From: Bog-159 sp963785255
GTDB taxonomy: Bacteria > Acidobacteriota > Terriglobia > Bryobacterales > Bryobacteraceae
DNA: 64,000 nucleotides
Direction of reading: 5' to 3'
NCBI GenBank assembly: GCA_963785255.1
Contig: CAWAUR010000011.1
Span: forward strand, 1-64,000
Shown here: positions 15,806 to 26,600 of the stretch, one piece after another
Numbering within the stretch: the first letter of the stretch is position 1
Layout: every line of letters begins with the position of its first letter
Translations under genes and position numbers: made by a program
Notes under the pieces: generated by a model
Told to the model about the DNA's origin: nothing
Database searches by the model: none
The model's input: the letters and a program-made list of their open reading frames with translations, nothing else

Positions 15806-16420
15806 CTAAAACACGGAGCGGTTAAATGCGCCCAGATTAGTGATATACCCCACGACACCCAAGTCCGTAAAGGCAAAGTCGCCTTCCGCCATGTATGCCA
15901 GGCCGCCCGATGAAATGGTGATGACTTGCGAGACATTGTCCGCCTGCGCGCCCGAATCGCTGGTGTAATTCTGGACGTTGCCGGAAGTATCGAGGGACGT
16001 GGGGGCGCCGAACGGGCTGGTGTAGAGTGTGTTGTTGCCGATCACGATCCGGCGCACGACCACCACGTGGCCGGCATTGCTGCAGCCGCAGGCTGACGTC
16101 AAGCTCTCAAAAGTGGTGAGCACCAACTCGCCGTTGCCGGTATTGGTCCCGGTCACGTTGCCGCTGTTTGCCTGCAGGCTCAAGCCGTTCGCCAGGTTGT
16201 TGGCCACCAGATTCTGATTGGCCTGCTGCGAGAAGTCCACGCCCTTGGCCATCATGTGGCCGGCATCGCGGGTCAGTTGGTTCACCTGGTAGTTGCGGAG
16301 CACGGCGATACCTACCGTGATCATGCCCAGGATCAGGGGCACAAAGAAGAAAGAGGCAACTAGTACGAACTCGATGTAGACATTGCCTTTTTCGCGGGAT
16401 TTGCGGCGCCTGGTTTGCAT
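15806..16420 (-). CDS. TadE-like pseudopilin
   Basis: 204 residues. Short basic N-terminus, then KGNVYIEFVLVASFFFVPLILGM, the TadE-type glutamate followed by a hydrophobic helix. The rest is extracytoplasmic. The start at 16420 has AGAGGA upstream; the longer frame to 16447 does not. Middle gene of the tad cluster, 14 bp from the tadG-like gene. Confidence 0.8.
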   Translation of the reverse strand: MQTRRRKSREKGNVYIEFVLVASFFFVPLILGMITVGIAVLRNYQVNQLTRDAGHMMAKGVDFSQQANQNLVANNLANGLSLQANSGNVTGTNTGNGELVLTTFESLTSACGCSNAGHVVVVRRIVIGNNTLYTSPFGAPTSLDTSGNVQNYTSDSGAQADNVSQVITISSGGLAYMAEGDFAFTDLGVVGYITNLGAFNRSVF

Positions 16421-16459
16421 TGCTTGGATTCCTCTCTTTCCGGACATTGGCGGTATCCT

Positions 16460-16966
16460 TTATTGGCAACTTGGCGGCGTGGGATTTACCATAGGCGGGC
16501 AGCCGCCCAGCGGGCACGCTTCCAATACATCCGACGAACTGGCCGTGAGGGTGATGGGGCTGGCGCTCTTCAGAATACCAACGGGGGTATATTGATAGCC
16601 CGTCACCGAGACTTCCACCACGTCGCCTCCCGTGCCGCTGTCTGTTTGGCCCGTGACTGGGTTGAGGTAGGTGATCGAGATTTTGCATGCGCCGCTGGCG
16701 CCATTCAGCATGCCCAGCGCGTTCTGCTGCACCACCTTCACGATCGAATCGTTCATATAGGTCGCGCCCGATCCTAACCGGTCTGTAACTGCGAATCGCA
16801 CGCCCGCCTCCGCGGCGCTCTGCAAGGTAGCCTTGGTGAACAGAGCGAGTGACAGATCCACGACCAGGAAAATCAGCCCAAACATCAGCAACATAATAGC
16901 AGTGGCTTCCATCAAGGCATTGCCTCGTTGAGTCTGTTTCCGGTTCCGGCTGGCGATTGTTTTCAT
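16460..16966 (-). CDS. TadE-like pseudopilin
   Basis: 168 residues with QRGNALMEATAIMLLMFGLIFLVVDLSLAL after a basic start: the RGN...E pattern of TadE pseudopilins, followed by an extracytoplasmic domain rich in Gly/Thr and ending in a Cys/Pro-rich stretch (CPLGGCPP). GGAAAGGA lies eight bases upstream of the ATG at 16966; earlier in-frame ATGs overlap that site. First gene of the cluster. No TadA ATPase or secretin is nearby, so the export machinery must be encoded elsewhere. Confidence 0.8.
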   Translation of the reverse strand: MKTIASRNRKQTQRGNALMEATAIMLLMFGLIFLVVDLSLALFTKATLQSAAEAGVRFAVTDRLGSGATYMNDSIVKVVQQNALGMLNGASGACKISITYLNPVTGQTDSGTGGDVVEVSVTGYQYTPVGILKSASPITLTASSSDVLEACPLGGCPPMVNPTPPSCQ

Positions 16967-17283
16967 TTGCATCATCCTTTCCGTCTTGCCTGAGTGTACC
17001 CGAAGCTTTTGACGGATGTAAATGATTTTGCTGGACTTATAAGTCACAACGGACCTACGCGTACTTGTGCATGGGAAGTACGCGACTAACAGCCGTTAGC
17101 AGGTTGGGACTAACTATGGCAACGCGTTTTTTATAGGCGGCACTGGATCCGGAAAGCGGGAGCGAAGGCGGCGGAATGTGCGGAAATCCAGCGCTTTCGG
17201 CGTGTCGCGCGCCAGTTAACGGTTAGTTAACTACGGCAACATGGGCCAGTGAGTGACTAAGCGGAACCTATAGTACCTTGGGG
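16967..17283. promoter_or_regulatory. Upstream region of the tad cluster with inverted repeats
   Basis: No gene. Two candidate operator-like sites: CTAAC-AGCC-GTTAG at 17086-17099 (followed by another GACTAAC at 17108) and GTTAAC-GGTTA-GTTAAC at 17215-17231. Both are built on GTTA/TAAC half-sites and lie upstream of the tadE gene. The regulator is unknown. Confidence 0.35.
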
Positions 17284-17362
17284 ACCGCTCCCTCACGGTC
17301 GCGGCTCCGTAACAGCCGCGTCGATTTCGCATGTTACGGAGCCGCGACCGTGAGGGAGCGGT
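17284..17362. repeat. Perfect 30-bp inverted repeat (family 2)
   Basis: Arms 17284-17313 and 17333-17362 are exact reverse complements beginning ACCGCTCCCTCACGGTCGCG, around a 19-base loop. It abuts the TAA stop of the transpeptidase gene (17363) and could act as its terminator. Partial copies occur at about 21116, 46339, 52250 and 53945. Confidence 0.9.
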
Positions 17363-18571
17363 TTATTGCGTGCAGCAGATGTGCGTCGAGAGAAGTTGAC
17401 CGTTGGCGGTGTATCTTTCCTGCGAGAGTTGTTTATAAATCGTCCCCGCCACCCCCGCCGCAATGGGACCATTGATGCGGAAACCGCCTGTGAGTAGCAC
17501 CACGACCACCAATTGGTTGTGTTCGACATCATTGAACGAACCGAACCAGCCCAGGTGATTGAGCGCGCGGGCATCGTGGCACGTGCCGGTCTTGCCCAGG
17601 ATCTGCACCGGCTGATCGACTCCCGCGCGGTGTGCCGTCCCGAAATCCACGGCTTCACGCATACCCACTTTCACATCGTCGATCCAATGCGCGATATCCA
17701 GGTGCCGCTTCACGCGCGGCACGAAGTGGTCGATCTCTGGCTGGCTTCGCGGATATTGCAGGTGATAAAGAGTTCCGCCGTTGGCGATGGCCGAGACCAG
17801 CGCGGCGAGTTCCAGCGGGGTCAGTTCGATGCCTTCGCCGTAAGCCGTCATCATGCCGACACCGCCATACTCGGGCGGGACCTCGGGCAAGCCGCCGGCG
17901 TGCTCACCGGGGATCTCCCAGCCGGCCTTTTCGCCAAGCCCGAACAGGCGCGCATAATGCACCACGCGCTCGTAGCCCAGGCGGTTGCCGAGCACCTGGA
18001 AATACTGATTATTGGAATGCGCCAGGGCCGTCGAGAGATCCAGGCTGACGCGGCGCGCGATGGGAACTGCCGTGTCGCGATCGATCAGGCCTTCGTTGAG
18101 CGCGGCGAACGCGGTGACCAGTTTGATCGTCGAGCAGGGGGTGAAGCCGCTTTCGAAAGCGGTCTTCTGATTGACGATCGTAAGGACCCGGCCGGTTTGC
18201 GGATCGACCACCACTACGGTGCCGTTGTAGATTCCCAGCGCGTCAACCGCGGCCCGGCGGACTTCCAGATCGTCGCCGTCCACGTTATCGCCTGCCGTGG
18301 GATCGAAGGCGGTCAACGGCCGCCTCGCAGCGCTCAACGGCCGCTTCGCAACCCTCGACCGCGGGGGCTGGGGGCCGGGGACCAGGGGCCGGGGCGTAGT
18401 CGACGCGCTGAGGGCCTTCGGCCGCAGCGCGGTCTTCGACACAGCCGGCTTGGGGCTGGGCACTTGAGATTTCGCGGTCGAATGCGTTTTGCGCTTCTTC
18501 ACCGTACGCACGGCGAACGTGCGGGGGGACAGCAGGCACAGCAACACGATTAATGTCAGGCCGCGCAGCAT
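17363..18571 (-). CDS. Penicillin-binding transpeptidase-domain protein
   Basis: 402 residues. A signal/anchor segment is followed by a low-complexity Pro/Arg/Ser linker (residues about 30-90) and a single transpeptidase domain with all three motifs: STIK at 147-150, SNN at 186-188 and KTGT at 327-330. It lacks the dimerisation domain of class B PBPs, so it is closer to stand-alone transpeptidases or class D-like enzymes. It would crosslink peptidoglycan outside the membrane or bind beta-lactams. Monocistronic, ending against the family-2 palindrome. Confidence 0.87.
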   Translation of the reverse strand: MLRGLTLIVLLCLLSPRTFAVRTVKKRKTHSTAKSQVPSPKPAVSKTALRPKALSASTTPRPLVPGPQPPRSRVAKRPLSAARRPLTAFDPTAGDNVDGDDLEVRRAAVDALGIYNGTVVVVDPQTGRVLTIVNQKTAFESGFTPCSTIKLVTAFAALNEGLIDRDTAVPIARRVSLDLSTALAHSNNQYFQVLGNRLGYERVVHYARLFGLGEKAGWEIPGEHAGGLPEVPPEYGGVGMMTAYGEGIELTPLELAALVSAIANGGTLYHLQYPRSQPEIDHFVPRVKRHLDIAHWIDDVKVGMREAVDFGTAHRAGVDQPVQILGKTGTCHDARALNHLGWFGSFNDVEHNQLVVVVLLTGGFRINGPIAAGVAGTIYKQLSQERYTANGQLLSTHICCTQ

Positions 18572-18601
18572 GATCCGTTTAAGTGCGTAGTGTCGATATT
18601 A

Positions 18602-20896
<2,295 letters not shown>

Positions 20897-20956
20897 GGGA
20901 TACACCTTACGCTACAGGCATATTATAGTTGTTTATCCTGAACTGCGATATAGGCC

Positions 20957-21049
20957 CGGTAGGACAGGCCTCCCAGCCTGTCCAGGGCGCGCTCTGCGCG
21001 CCGAAGAGCGGGCCTACGAGGCCCGCGCAGGCAGAGTGCCTGCCCCACA
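20957..21049. repeat. Mosaic palindromic repeat (family 1)
   Basis: GGTAGGACAGGCCTCCCAGCC, then AGCGGGCCTACGAGGCCCGC, then GCAGGCAGAGTGCCTGCC. Lies just upstream of maeB. Confidence 0.85.
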
Positions 21050-21115
21050 AGCGGCGGATGGCCGCAGGGACCGCATCGCAGCATTTGGAGGCACGCCGAT
21101 TTCCGCACGGTCTAC

Positions 21116-21145
21116 AGAGCCGCGACCGTCAGGGAGCGGTCACTT
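21116..21145. repeat. Partial family-2 repeat
   Basis: CAGAGCCGCGACCGTCAGGG and on to AGCGGTC, one arm of the palindrome seen complete at 17284-17362. Lies 26 bp past the end of the lipoprotein gene. Confidence 0.7.
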
Positions 21146-21170
21146 TGCGCCTGACAAGCCAGAGTATCGC

Positions 21171-21722
21171 TTACTTCGGCTGGAAACCGACCAGGTTGGC
21201 GACCACGCCGAGTTCGCGCCGGTCGGCGCCGCTAGGCGTCATGGTCTTATCAAGCGAAAAATCGACGCGCGCGGAGTCGCCGGGCAGCAGATTGGCGGGA
21301 ACGTCGCGGCTGAAGATATAATCTCCCGCTTTGGAGTAACTCTCCGGCGGCAGCGGCGTACCATTTACATAAGCTGTAAGTGAGACGCCCTTCAACTTAG
21401 GCATGGATACTTCCGGTATCGTGAACTTAAGCTGCAAAACCGCGCCCTTGGTGGCGGCGCCGCGCGGCGTCCGCAGCAGCACCGAGAAGCGCCCGGCGGT
21501 CCAGCGCCAGGAGTTTTGTTCGATGCCGTAGAATCCGTTGAGTAACTGCGTGGCAGCGTGCGGGTCGGCGGTAGCCACTACGCTGGCAAGATTCGTAGCA
21601 GGTTCTTCAATGGTCTGGACGGTTACTTTTTGGTGCCGCTTGCAGGCGGGCGCCAGCACCAGAGTTAGCGCCAAAGCGGCCGCCGCAACAGACAGACGCC
21701 GGTTCGAAAAGGGAATGTGCAT
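21171..21722 (-). CDS. Hypothetical lipoprotein coupled to a molybdopterin enzyme
   Basis: 183 residues. Leader SVAAAALALTLVLAPAC gives a plausible lipobox (LAPAC) and a lipidated Cys. The mature part is beta-rich (GAVLQLKFTIPEV, LKGVSLTAYVNGTPL, GDSARVDFSLDKTM) and resembles no named family. The ATG at 21722 overlaps the TGA of the upstream oxidoreductase by one base, so the two are translationally coupled. Placing an envelope lipoprotein behind a cytoplasmic-looking molybdoenzyme is unusual. Confidence 0.7.
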   Translation of the reverse strand: MHIPFSNRRLSVAAAALALTLVLAPACKRHQKVTVQTIEEPATNLASVVATADPHAATQLLNGFYGIEQNSWRWTAGRFSVLLRTPRGAATKGAVLQLKFTIPEVSMPKLKGVSLTAYVNGTPLPPESYSKAGDYIFSRDVPANLLPGDSARVDFSLDKTMTPSGADRRELGVVANLVGFQPK

Positions 21723-23773
21723 CAGTCTCCGCTCTTTTCCACTTGTACCAGGCAACTATAAAAGGTAGGTCCGCCGCCTTTGTCGGTGAGGCGGTCGGCG
21801 GTGAGGGCATTGATGTTCTGACGGTCGGCAGCCAGGCGGCCCCAACGCGTGGAGGGCGCGCATACCACGCCCGCGCGCACCACCCCATCGACTTCCGCGC
21901 GCAGCAGGCAGGAACCGCGATCGTTGAAGACGCGCACCTGTTCGCCGGTCGCAATCCCGCGCGCGGCCGCATCCGGCGATGCCATGTGCAGCGTAGCGGT
22001 CGCCGCGTCGTTTTCCGCACGATTGCCAAACGTCGAGTTCATGCTGTCGTCGTGCTTGGGCGAGATCAGTTCCAGCGGGAAACGCGCGCGCAGCGTATCG
22101 TCCCCGAAACGCGATTCGGAAGGCGGCGTATACTCGATAGATTCCGCATGAAACTCGCACTTGCCGGAAGGCGTGCCGAAGCCGCCGTGGGCGAAGGGCA
22201 TAAACGGTTCACCTTCGGACGAAACGCGCAGCCGCACGGAATGTTCGCGGTCGAGAGCTTCGAGCGTGATGCCGCGCATGAACGGATGCGGCGAATCGAG
22301 CATCGTGCGGATCATGTCGTCGTCGGAATCGCGGAAGCACGGGTCGTCGAAACCCATGCGTCCGGCCAGCGCGCGGAAGACTTCCAAATTCGATTTGGCC
22401 TCGCCGGGCGGCATGAGTGCGGGGCGCGCTAATTGCAGATAGTAGTGGCCGTAGGCCAGATATAAGTCGGTATGTTCGAGGAAGGTGGTGGCGGGCAGTA
22501 GATAGTCGGCGTAATCCGCGGTATCGTTCTGGAACTGTTCGAGAACCACGGTGAACAGGTCGGGACGTTCCAGGCCGCGCCGCACCGCATTGCGATGGGG
22601 CGCGATGGCCGCGGGATTTGAATTGTAAACCACCAGCGCTTTCACCGGCGGATCGCTGGTTTCATTGAGCGCCTGGCCCAGCAAACTCATATTGATGACG
22701 CGCGCTTCGCGGCCCAGCGCGCGCTGCTGCAGATCGGGACGCTGAAGGCCTGCCTCGTTTAAGTAGAACGCCTGGGAGGTGGTTAGCTGCAAGCCACCGC
22801 CCACATCTTTCCACGATCCGGTGAGCGCGGGAAGCAGTGAAATCACGCGCACGGCCATGGCGCCGCGCTCGCTGCGCTGCACGCCGTAGTTGAGCCGGAT
22901 CGCGGCCGGACGCGTGGTGGCGTATTCGCGCGCCAGGGCCACGATCTCTTCTTGGGGGATGCCGGTCAATGCGGCGGCTCGTTCAGGCGGATATTCGGCG
23001 ACGCGTGCGGTGAGCGAATCGAATCCCTCGGTGTGCCGCGCAATGTAATCGGCATCGTACAGCTTTTCGCGCACGATCACATGCATCATGCCCAGCGCCA
23101 GCGCGGCATCGCTGCCCGGATTGATGAAGAAGTGCTTGTCGGCCGCTGCGCCCGTGCGATTGCGGCGCGGATCGATCGTATAAAACCGTGCGCCGTTGCG
23201 CCGCGCCTCCACGATGAACGGCCACAGATGCACGTTGGTCCCAAGCACGTTCGCGCCCCAGGCGATAATCAGCTTGGCGTGGCGGAACTGTTCGGGCTCG
23301 GTGCCGTAACGGAATCCCAGCGCGTCCATGAGCCCCGCTTTGCCCGCGGAGGAACAGATGGTGCGGTCCAGGCGGGAGGCCCCCAAGCGGTGAAAGAAGC
23401 GTCGATCCATGCCCGAGCCATTGAGCAACCCCATGGTGCCCGCGTAGCTGTAGGGCAGGATGGCTTCGGGTCCGAACTCGGCGGCGATGGCTTTCAGGCG
23501 CGCGGCGATTTCGTCGAGCGCTTCATCCCAGGAAACCCGCGTGAAGCGGCCTTCGCCTTTGACGCCGCTGCGGCGCAGGGGATAAAGCAGACGATCCGGG
23601 TGGTATTCGCGATCGAGATAGCGCGCCACTTTGCCGCACAAAAAACCGCGCGTGACGGGATGCGCCGGGTCGCCGCGCAGACGGGTGGCCTTACCGGCAT
23701 CGTCGATCGAAACCAGGACGGCGCAGGTGTCCGGGCAATCCAGCGCGCAGACGGTATGACGGATCTCGGCCAC
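21722..23773 (-). CDS. Molybdopterin oxidoreductase (MopB superfamily) with 4Fe-4S motif
   Basis: 683 residues. N-terminal 4Fe-4S ligands C9, C13, C17 and C46. Molybdopterin-binding segments include TICSSAGKAG (candidate Mo-ligand Cys), IIAWGANVLGTNVH and DPRRNRTGAAADKH; the C-terminal dinucleotide-binding lobe ends GGGPTFYSCLVQVE. The pattern fits the formate dehydrogenase/thiosulfate reductase-like group; the substrate cannot be told. No Tat signal, so it should be cytoplasmic. The start is GTG. It forms a two-gene unit with the lipoprotein gene. Confidence 0.87.
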   Translation of the reverse strand: MAEIRHTVCALDCPDTCAVLVSIDDAGKATRLRGDPAHPVTRGFLCGKVARYLDREYHPDRLLYPLRRSGVKGEGRFTRVSWDEALDEIAARLKAIAAEFGPEAILPYSYAGTMGLLNGSGMDRRFFHRLGASRLDRTICSSAGKAGLMDALGFRYGTEPEQFRHAKLIIAWGANVLGTNVHLWPFIVEARRNGARFYTIDPRRNRTGAAADKHFFINPGSDAALALGMMHVIVREKLYDADYIARHTEGFDSLTARVAEYPPERAAALTGIPQEEIVALAREYATTRPAAIRLNYGVQRSERGAMAVRVISLLPALTGSWKDVGGGLQLTTSQAFYLNEAGLQRPDLQQRALGREARVINMSLLGQALNETSDPPVKALVVYNSNPAAIAPHRNAVRRGLERPDLFTVVLEQFQNDTADYADYLLPATTFLEHTDLYLAYGHYYLQLARPALMPPGEAKSNLEVFRALAGRMGFDDPCFRDSDDDMIRTMLDSPHPFMRGITLEALDREHSVRLRVSSEGEPFMPFAHGGFGTPSGKCEFHAESIEYTPPSESRFGDDTLRARFPLELISPKHDDSMNSTFGNRAENDAATATLHMASPDAAARGIATGEQVRVFNDRGSCLLRAEVDGVVRAGVVCAPSTRWGRLAADRQNINALTADRLTDKGGGPTFYSCLVQVEKSGD

Positions 23774-23814
23774 TTACCGGGATTATAGCAATAGCGGAAG
23801 ATAGAAAACGTATT

Positions 23815-23967
23815 GGCCGCAGATGAACGCAGATAAAAAAGCTAGTGCAGTGTCTTCGAAATAACTAGACAGTTCCAGCGCAGGCGTGGCGCAGACGATC
23901 GTTTTTTGTCGTCGGCGCAAAGTGCTCGAGCTCGGCAGGCCACCAAAAACGATGGCCTGCCCCACAT
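23815..23967. repeat. Intergenic hairpins between the molybdoenzyme and 24-kb genes
   Basis: GCAGATGAACGCAGAT at about 23820, the inverted repeat GCAGACGATCG-TTTTTTGTCGTCGGC at about 23891, and GGCAGGCC-ACCAAAAACGAT-GGCCTGCC at 23934-23961 followed by CCACA. The last element recurs at 44724-44756. Confidence 0.65.
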
Positions 23968-24013
23968 CTGAATCCGCTGCCCAGCTATGCTTTTGTTTTT
24001 TCGCGCGGATCTT

Positions 24014-25120
24014 TCACTTCTTATTGCGCATCGCCGCGATGACGGAATCCGGCACAGCCGCGGCCTTGAGCCGTGCCAGGTCGGCGGGTTCGAACGAGAA
24101 TCGCCCGGGTTGATTCGCAATCATCTTGATTATTTCCGCTTCGGCCACATTGCCATCGACCAGCTTGATCACCAAATCGTTGGTCATCACCATTCCCGTT
24201 TGCACTGGTGCGCTGGGCGCGGCCGGCGCCGCCTGTGCCTGCCGCTGCGCTTTCACGATCTCCGCTTCTTTGCGGCTTTCCTCGAGCAGTCCGCCCACCA
24301 GCTTGTCGCCCTTCAGGTCCGCGGCCTTCTGGAACGCGGCGACCGCGTCGTCATAACGGTGCGTCAGAAAGTCCGCCACTCCCAGGTCGTACCAGGCTTC
24401 CATGGCGGCCTTACCGGCGCATGACTCCGCATTATCGCGCGCCTGCTTCACCAGCGCTTCGTAATCGCCGGATTTGGCCAGATCGTACGCCTGCTTCATA
24501 TGGCAATCCTTGCTATCGATGAATGCGATTTCGCGCTTTTCGGTCCACGGCTCGTAGAGCCGCCGCGCATCGGCGATGCTCTGCAATACCGCCATGGACT
24601 TCAATTCCGAGGGCGCCGGCCATTCCGGGCTGCCAGTCTGGCTTTCGTTTTCTTTCTGCGCATGTCCTTGCACGCTGACCGATGCGACTTCGCCGCCGCT
24701 GGCCGAATCCACCGCGCGGATCTCGGCTGCGAACCATCCGTCCGTGCGCGAGATATGCACGGCGGGCAATCCTTCGCCGAGAATGGGCTGCTGTTGGCGG
24801 CCTTCGCAGCGTGTCACGTTGACGGATAGCGTAATGCCGGGCGCGGCAGAGCCAGGGCCGGACGCGGTAGCCATGCCGACGTCACGCGCGCGCATGTCCC
24901 GGAACAGCAAGTCGCCGAATTCCTTGGCACAATCGCCGGTGAGCGGGCCGGGAGTGACGAGCTTGCCGGCGAGCACCGCGGCCAGAGCCGGCGGGTGATT
25001 GACTTCGAAGGTAATTTTCTTTTCGGCGCGGGCGGGAAGGTTCGCCAGGAGCAATCCTGTCAGCGCGGCGCACACCGTAATTGGGCTGCGCGCACGGAGA
25101 TCGCCCATGGTGATCCGCAT
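24014..25120 (-). CDS. Exported TPR-type hypothetical protein
   Basis: 368 residues. Signal peptide ending PARAEK. A beta-rich N-terminal half (KITFEVNHPPALAAVL, GITLSVNVTRCEG), a TPR-like stretch at about residues 205-275 (AMEAWYDLGVADFLTHRYDD), an Ala/Gln-rich linker, and a C-terminal module NDLVIKLVDGNVAEAEIIKM that looks like the short helix-turn-helix tails common in acidobacterial secreted proteins. The function is unknown. The start is not decided by a ribosome-binding site; an ATG at 25108 is also possible. Confidence 0.7.
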   Translation of the reverse strand: MRITMGDLRARSPITVCAALTGLLLANLPARAEKKITFEVNHPPALAAVLAGKLVTPGPLTGDCAKEFGDLLFRDMRARDVGMATASGPGSAAPGITLSVNVTRCEGRQQQPILGEGLPAVHISRTDGWFAAEIRAVDSASGGEVASVSVQGHAQKENESQTGSPEWPAPSELKSMAVLQSIADARRLYEPWTEKREIAFIDSKDCHMKQAYDLAKSGDYEALVKQARDNAESCAGKAAMEAWYDLGVADFLTHRYDDAVAAFQKAADLKGDKLVGGLLEESRKEAEIVKAQRQAQAAPAAPSAPVQTGMVMTNDLVIKLVDGNVAEAEIIKMIANQPGRFSFEPADLARLKAAAVPDSVIAAMRNKK

Positions 25121-25144
25121 TGCTTCGATGATAGCACCGCCCTG

Positions 25145-25257
25145 GGGGACAGGCTGGAGGCCGGCCGGGACAGGCCCGGAGGCCGGCCGGGACAGGCCCG
25201 GAGGCCGGCCGGGACAGGCCCGGAGGCCGGCCGGGACAGGCCCGGAGGCCTGTCCGA
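25145..25257. repeat. Tandem 22-bp repeat inside a family-1 element
   Basis: About four and a half head-to-tail copies of GGCCGGCCGGGACAGGCCCG plus GA. The unit is a shifted form of the GGACAGGCC palindrome, so this looks like local expansion of the dispersed repeat. Confidence 0.9.
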
Positions 25258-25380
25258 TTTTCTAGCGAAGCTCGGCCGTTGAGCGGGCCTACGAGGCCCG
25301 CGCAGGCTACGAGCCTGCCCCACAGGCGCCGCACAATACAGAAAGTCGAGGGACAGGCCGGGAGGCCTGTCCTACCCAAA
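25258..25380. repeat. Mosaic palindromic repeat (family 1)
   Basis: GAGCGGGCCTACGAGGCCCG, then GCAGGCTACGAGCCTGCCCC, then GGGACAGGCCGGGAGGCCTG and TCCTACCC. The CTA at its edge (25372-25374) is the stop codon of the minus-strand hydrolase gene. Confidence 0.88.
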
Positions 25381-26163
25381 CACGAAGGGCTTGCCGTGTT
25401 CCAGCCGCAGGTATCTGACCTCCGGCGCGCGCAAGGCCAGCGACGCGCGGAATTGTCCGGGATCCACCGCATTATCCGCGAACATATCGTAGTGGCAAGG
25501 AATCGCTGCCTTGGGCTGAATCTGCGCCGCCAGTTGCGCGGCTTCATAATGCGAGAGGTTGTTGAAGCCGCCGTTGATGCAGGTGATCATCAGGTCGGGG
25601 TGATGCTTGCCCGCGGACGCCAGCAGTTCGCTATAGTCGGTGTCGCCGGTCATGTAGATGCGTGGGCCTTTGCCGAACTGGAAGACAAAGCCCATGTGAT
25701 TCAGATCCGTCGAATCGGTGGGCATGGCGAAGGCGCCGTGGATCGTGACATCGCGGAAGGCGATCTCGCAGGAGGGCCACGCGGGCACGATACGGCCGGT
25801 CTCGACACCGTGCGCGGCGAAGACCTCGCAGCACGGGTGCGGACCGATGAACTGCGCGGTGTCCTTATTTCGCAGGCGCTCGATGGTGGCCGGATCGGTG
25901 TGGTCCGGATGGTTGTGGGTGCAGGCGAATACATCTACGTCGATCTCTTCGGGCGGAATGAGCACCGGCACCTGGCGCTCCACGTTGATGGGAGAATCGG
26001 CGTACATCTCGGCGCAGGCGTTGGTGAGATATAGATCGGTCGAGAGCAGCGTGCCTTCGGCGGTCTTGAAGATGAATCCGTTCTGGCCGAGCCACCAGAT
26101 CGCCACGGTATTGCGCGCGACGGGATAATCGCGGATCTCCCGCATAAGGCCCATGAGGCTCAT
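25372..26163 (-). CDS. UlaG-like metallo-beta-lactamase-fold hydrolase
   Basis: 263 residues. Metal ligands: HNHPDHTD, TGDTDY, HYDMF. The order and spacing match the UlaG (L-ascorbate-6-phosphate lactonase) branch of MBL-fold enzymes, though the substrate is uncertain because no ascorbate genes are nearby. The ATG at 26163 is chosen because the longer frame opens with TTG; no clear ribosome-binding site decides it. The last codons TTT GGG TAG run into the family-1 repeat, which supplies the stop. Confidence 0.83.
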   Translation of the reverse strand: MSLMGLMREIRDYPVARNTVAIWWLGQNGFIFKTAEGTLLSTDLYLTNACAEMYADSPINVERQVPVLIPPEEIDVDVFACTHNHPDHTDPATIERLRNKDTAQFIGPHPCCEVFAAHGVETGRIVPAWPSCEIAFRDVTIHGAFAMPTDSTDLNHMGFVFQFGKGPRIYMTGDTDYSELLASAGKHHPDLMITCINGGFNNLSHYEAAQLAAQIQPKAAIPCHYDMFADNAVDPGQFRASLALRAPEVRYLRLEHGKPFVFG

Positions 26164-26219
26164 TGTGGCAAGGCGCGGGGCCGCTTGCAAACGGGATTTG
26201 ATTGCGGCACATTGAGAGC

Positions 26220-26513
26220 ATGCCGATACCCATGGATGTGCTGCGCGTGGTATTGGGATTGTTGTGCCTGTTCTTCGCGCATTTCCTGGGGCGCTCGATC
26301 GTGCGCGTACGGCGCGGACAGAATCCGCGCGGGCTTTATGGCTGGCTGATCCGGACGGTGATCACCGCGGGGGCCATCCTGTGGCGGCGCGGTTTGGATG
26401 GGATTTCGATCGCGGCGTTTACGCTGGCGGCCATGTCGCTGGTGATCGGCGTGTGGGACGAGCAGCGGCCGAAGAAGCAGGAAGACTTGACCAAGGAAAT
26501 CTTTGGCGAGTAG
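26220..26513 (+). CDS. Small membrane protein, two segments
   Basis: 97 residues. First membrane segment VLRVVLGLLCLFFAHFLG, a basic loop (RVRRGQNPRG), then LIRTVITAGAIL and ISIAAFTLAAMSLVIGV, ending with a charged tail. No family recognised. Start among 26202, 26220 and 26232 is undecided. The TAG stop at 26511-26513 is the first three bases of the TAGGACAGGCCT repeat. Confidence 0.6.
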   Translation: MPIPMDVLRVVLGLLCLFFAHFLGRSIVRVRRGQNPRGLYGWLIRTVITAGAILWRRGLDGISIAAFTLAAMSLVIGVWDEQRPKKQEDLTKEIFGE

Positions 26514-26600
26514 GACAGGCCTCCCGGCCTGTCCGAGGCGCGCTTCACGCGGCAAGGAGCGGGCCTACGAGGCCCGTGCAGGCTACGAGCCTGCCCCACA
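26511..26600. repeat. Mosaic palindromic repeat (family 1) between convergent genes
   Basis: TAGGACAGGCCTCCCGGCCT at the left gives the stop of the plus-strand gene; GGCTACGAGCCTGCCCCACA at the right gives the TAG stop of the minus-strand gene (26583-26585). Both convergent genes therefore end inside the same element. Confidence 0.9.

Noticed and set aside
25145..25257. Possible CRISPR array
   Set aside because: The repeat units abut directly with no spacers, and the unit belongs to a dispersed palindrome family. No cas genes are seen.
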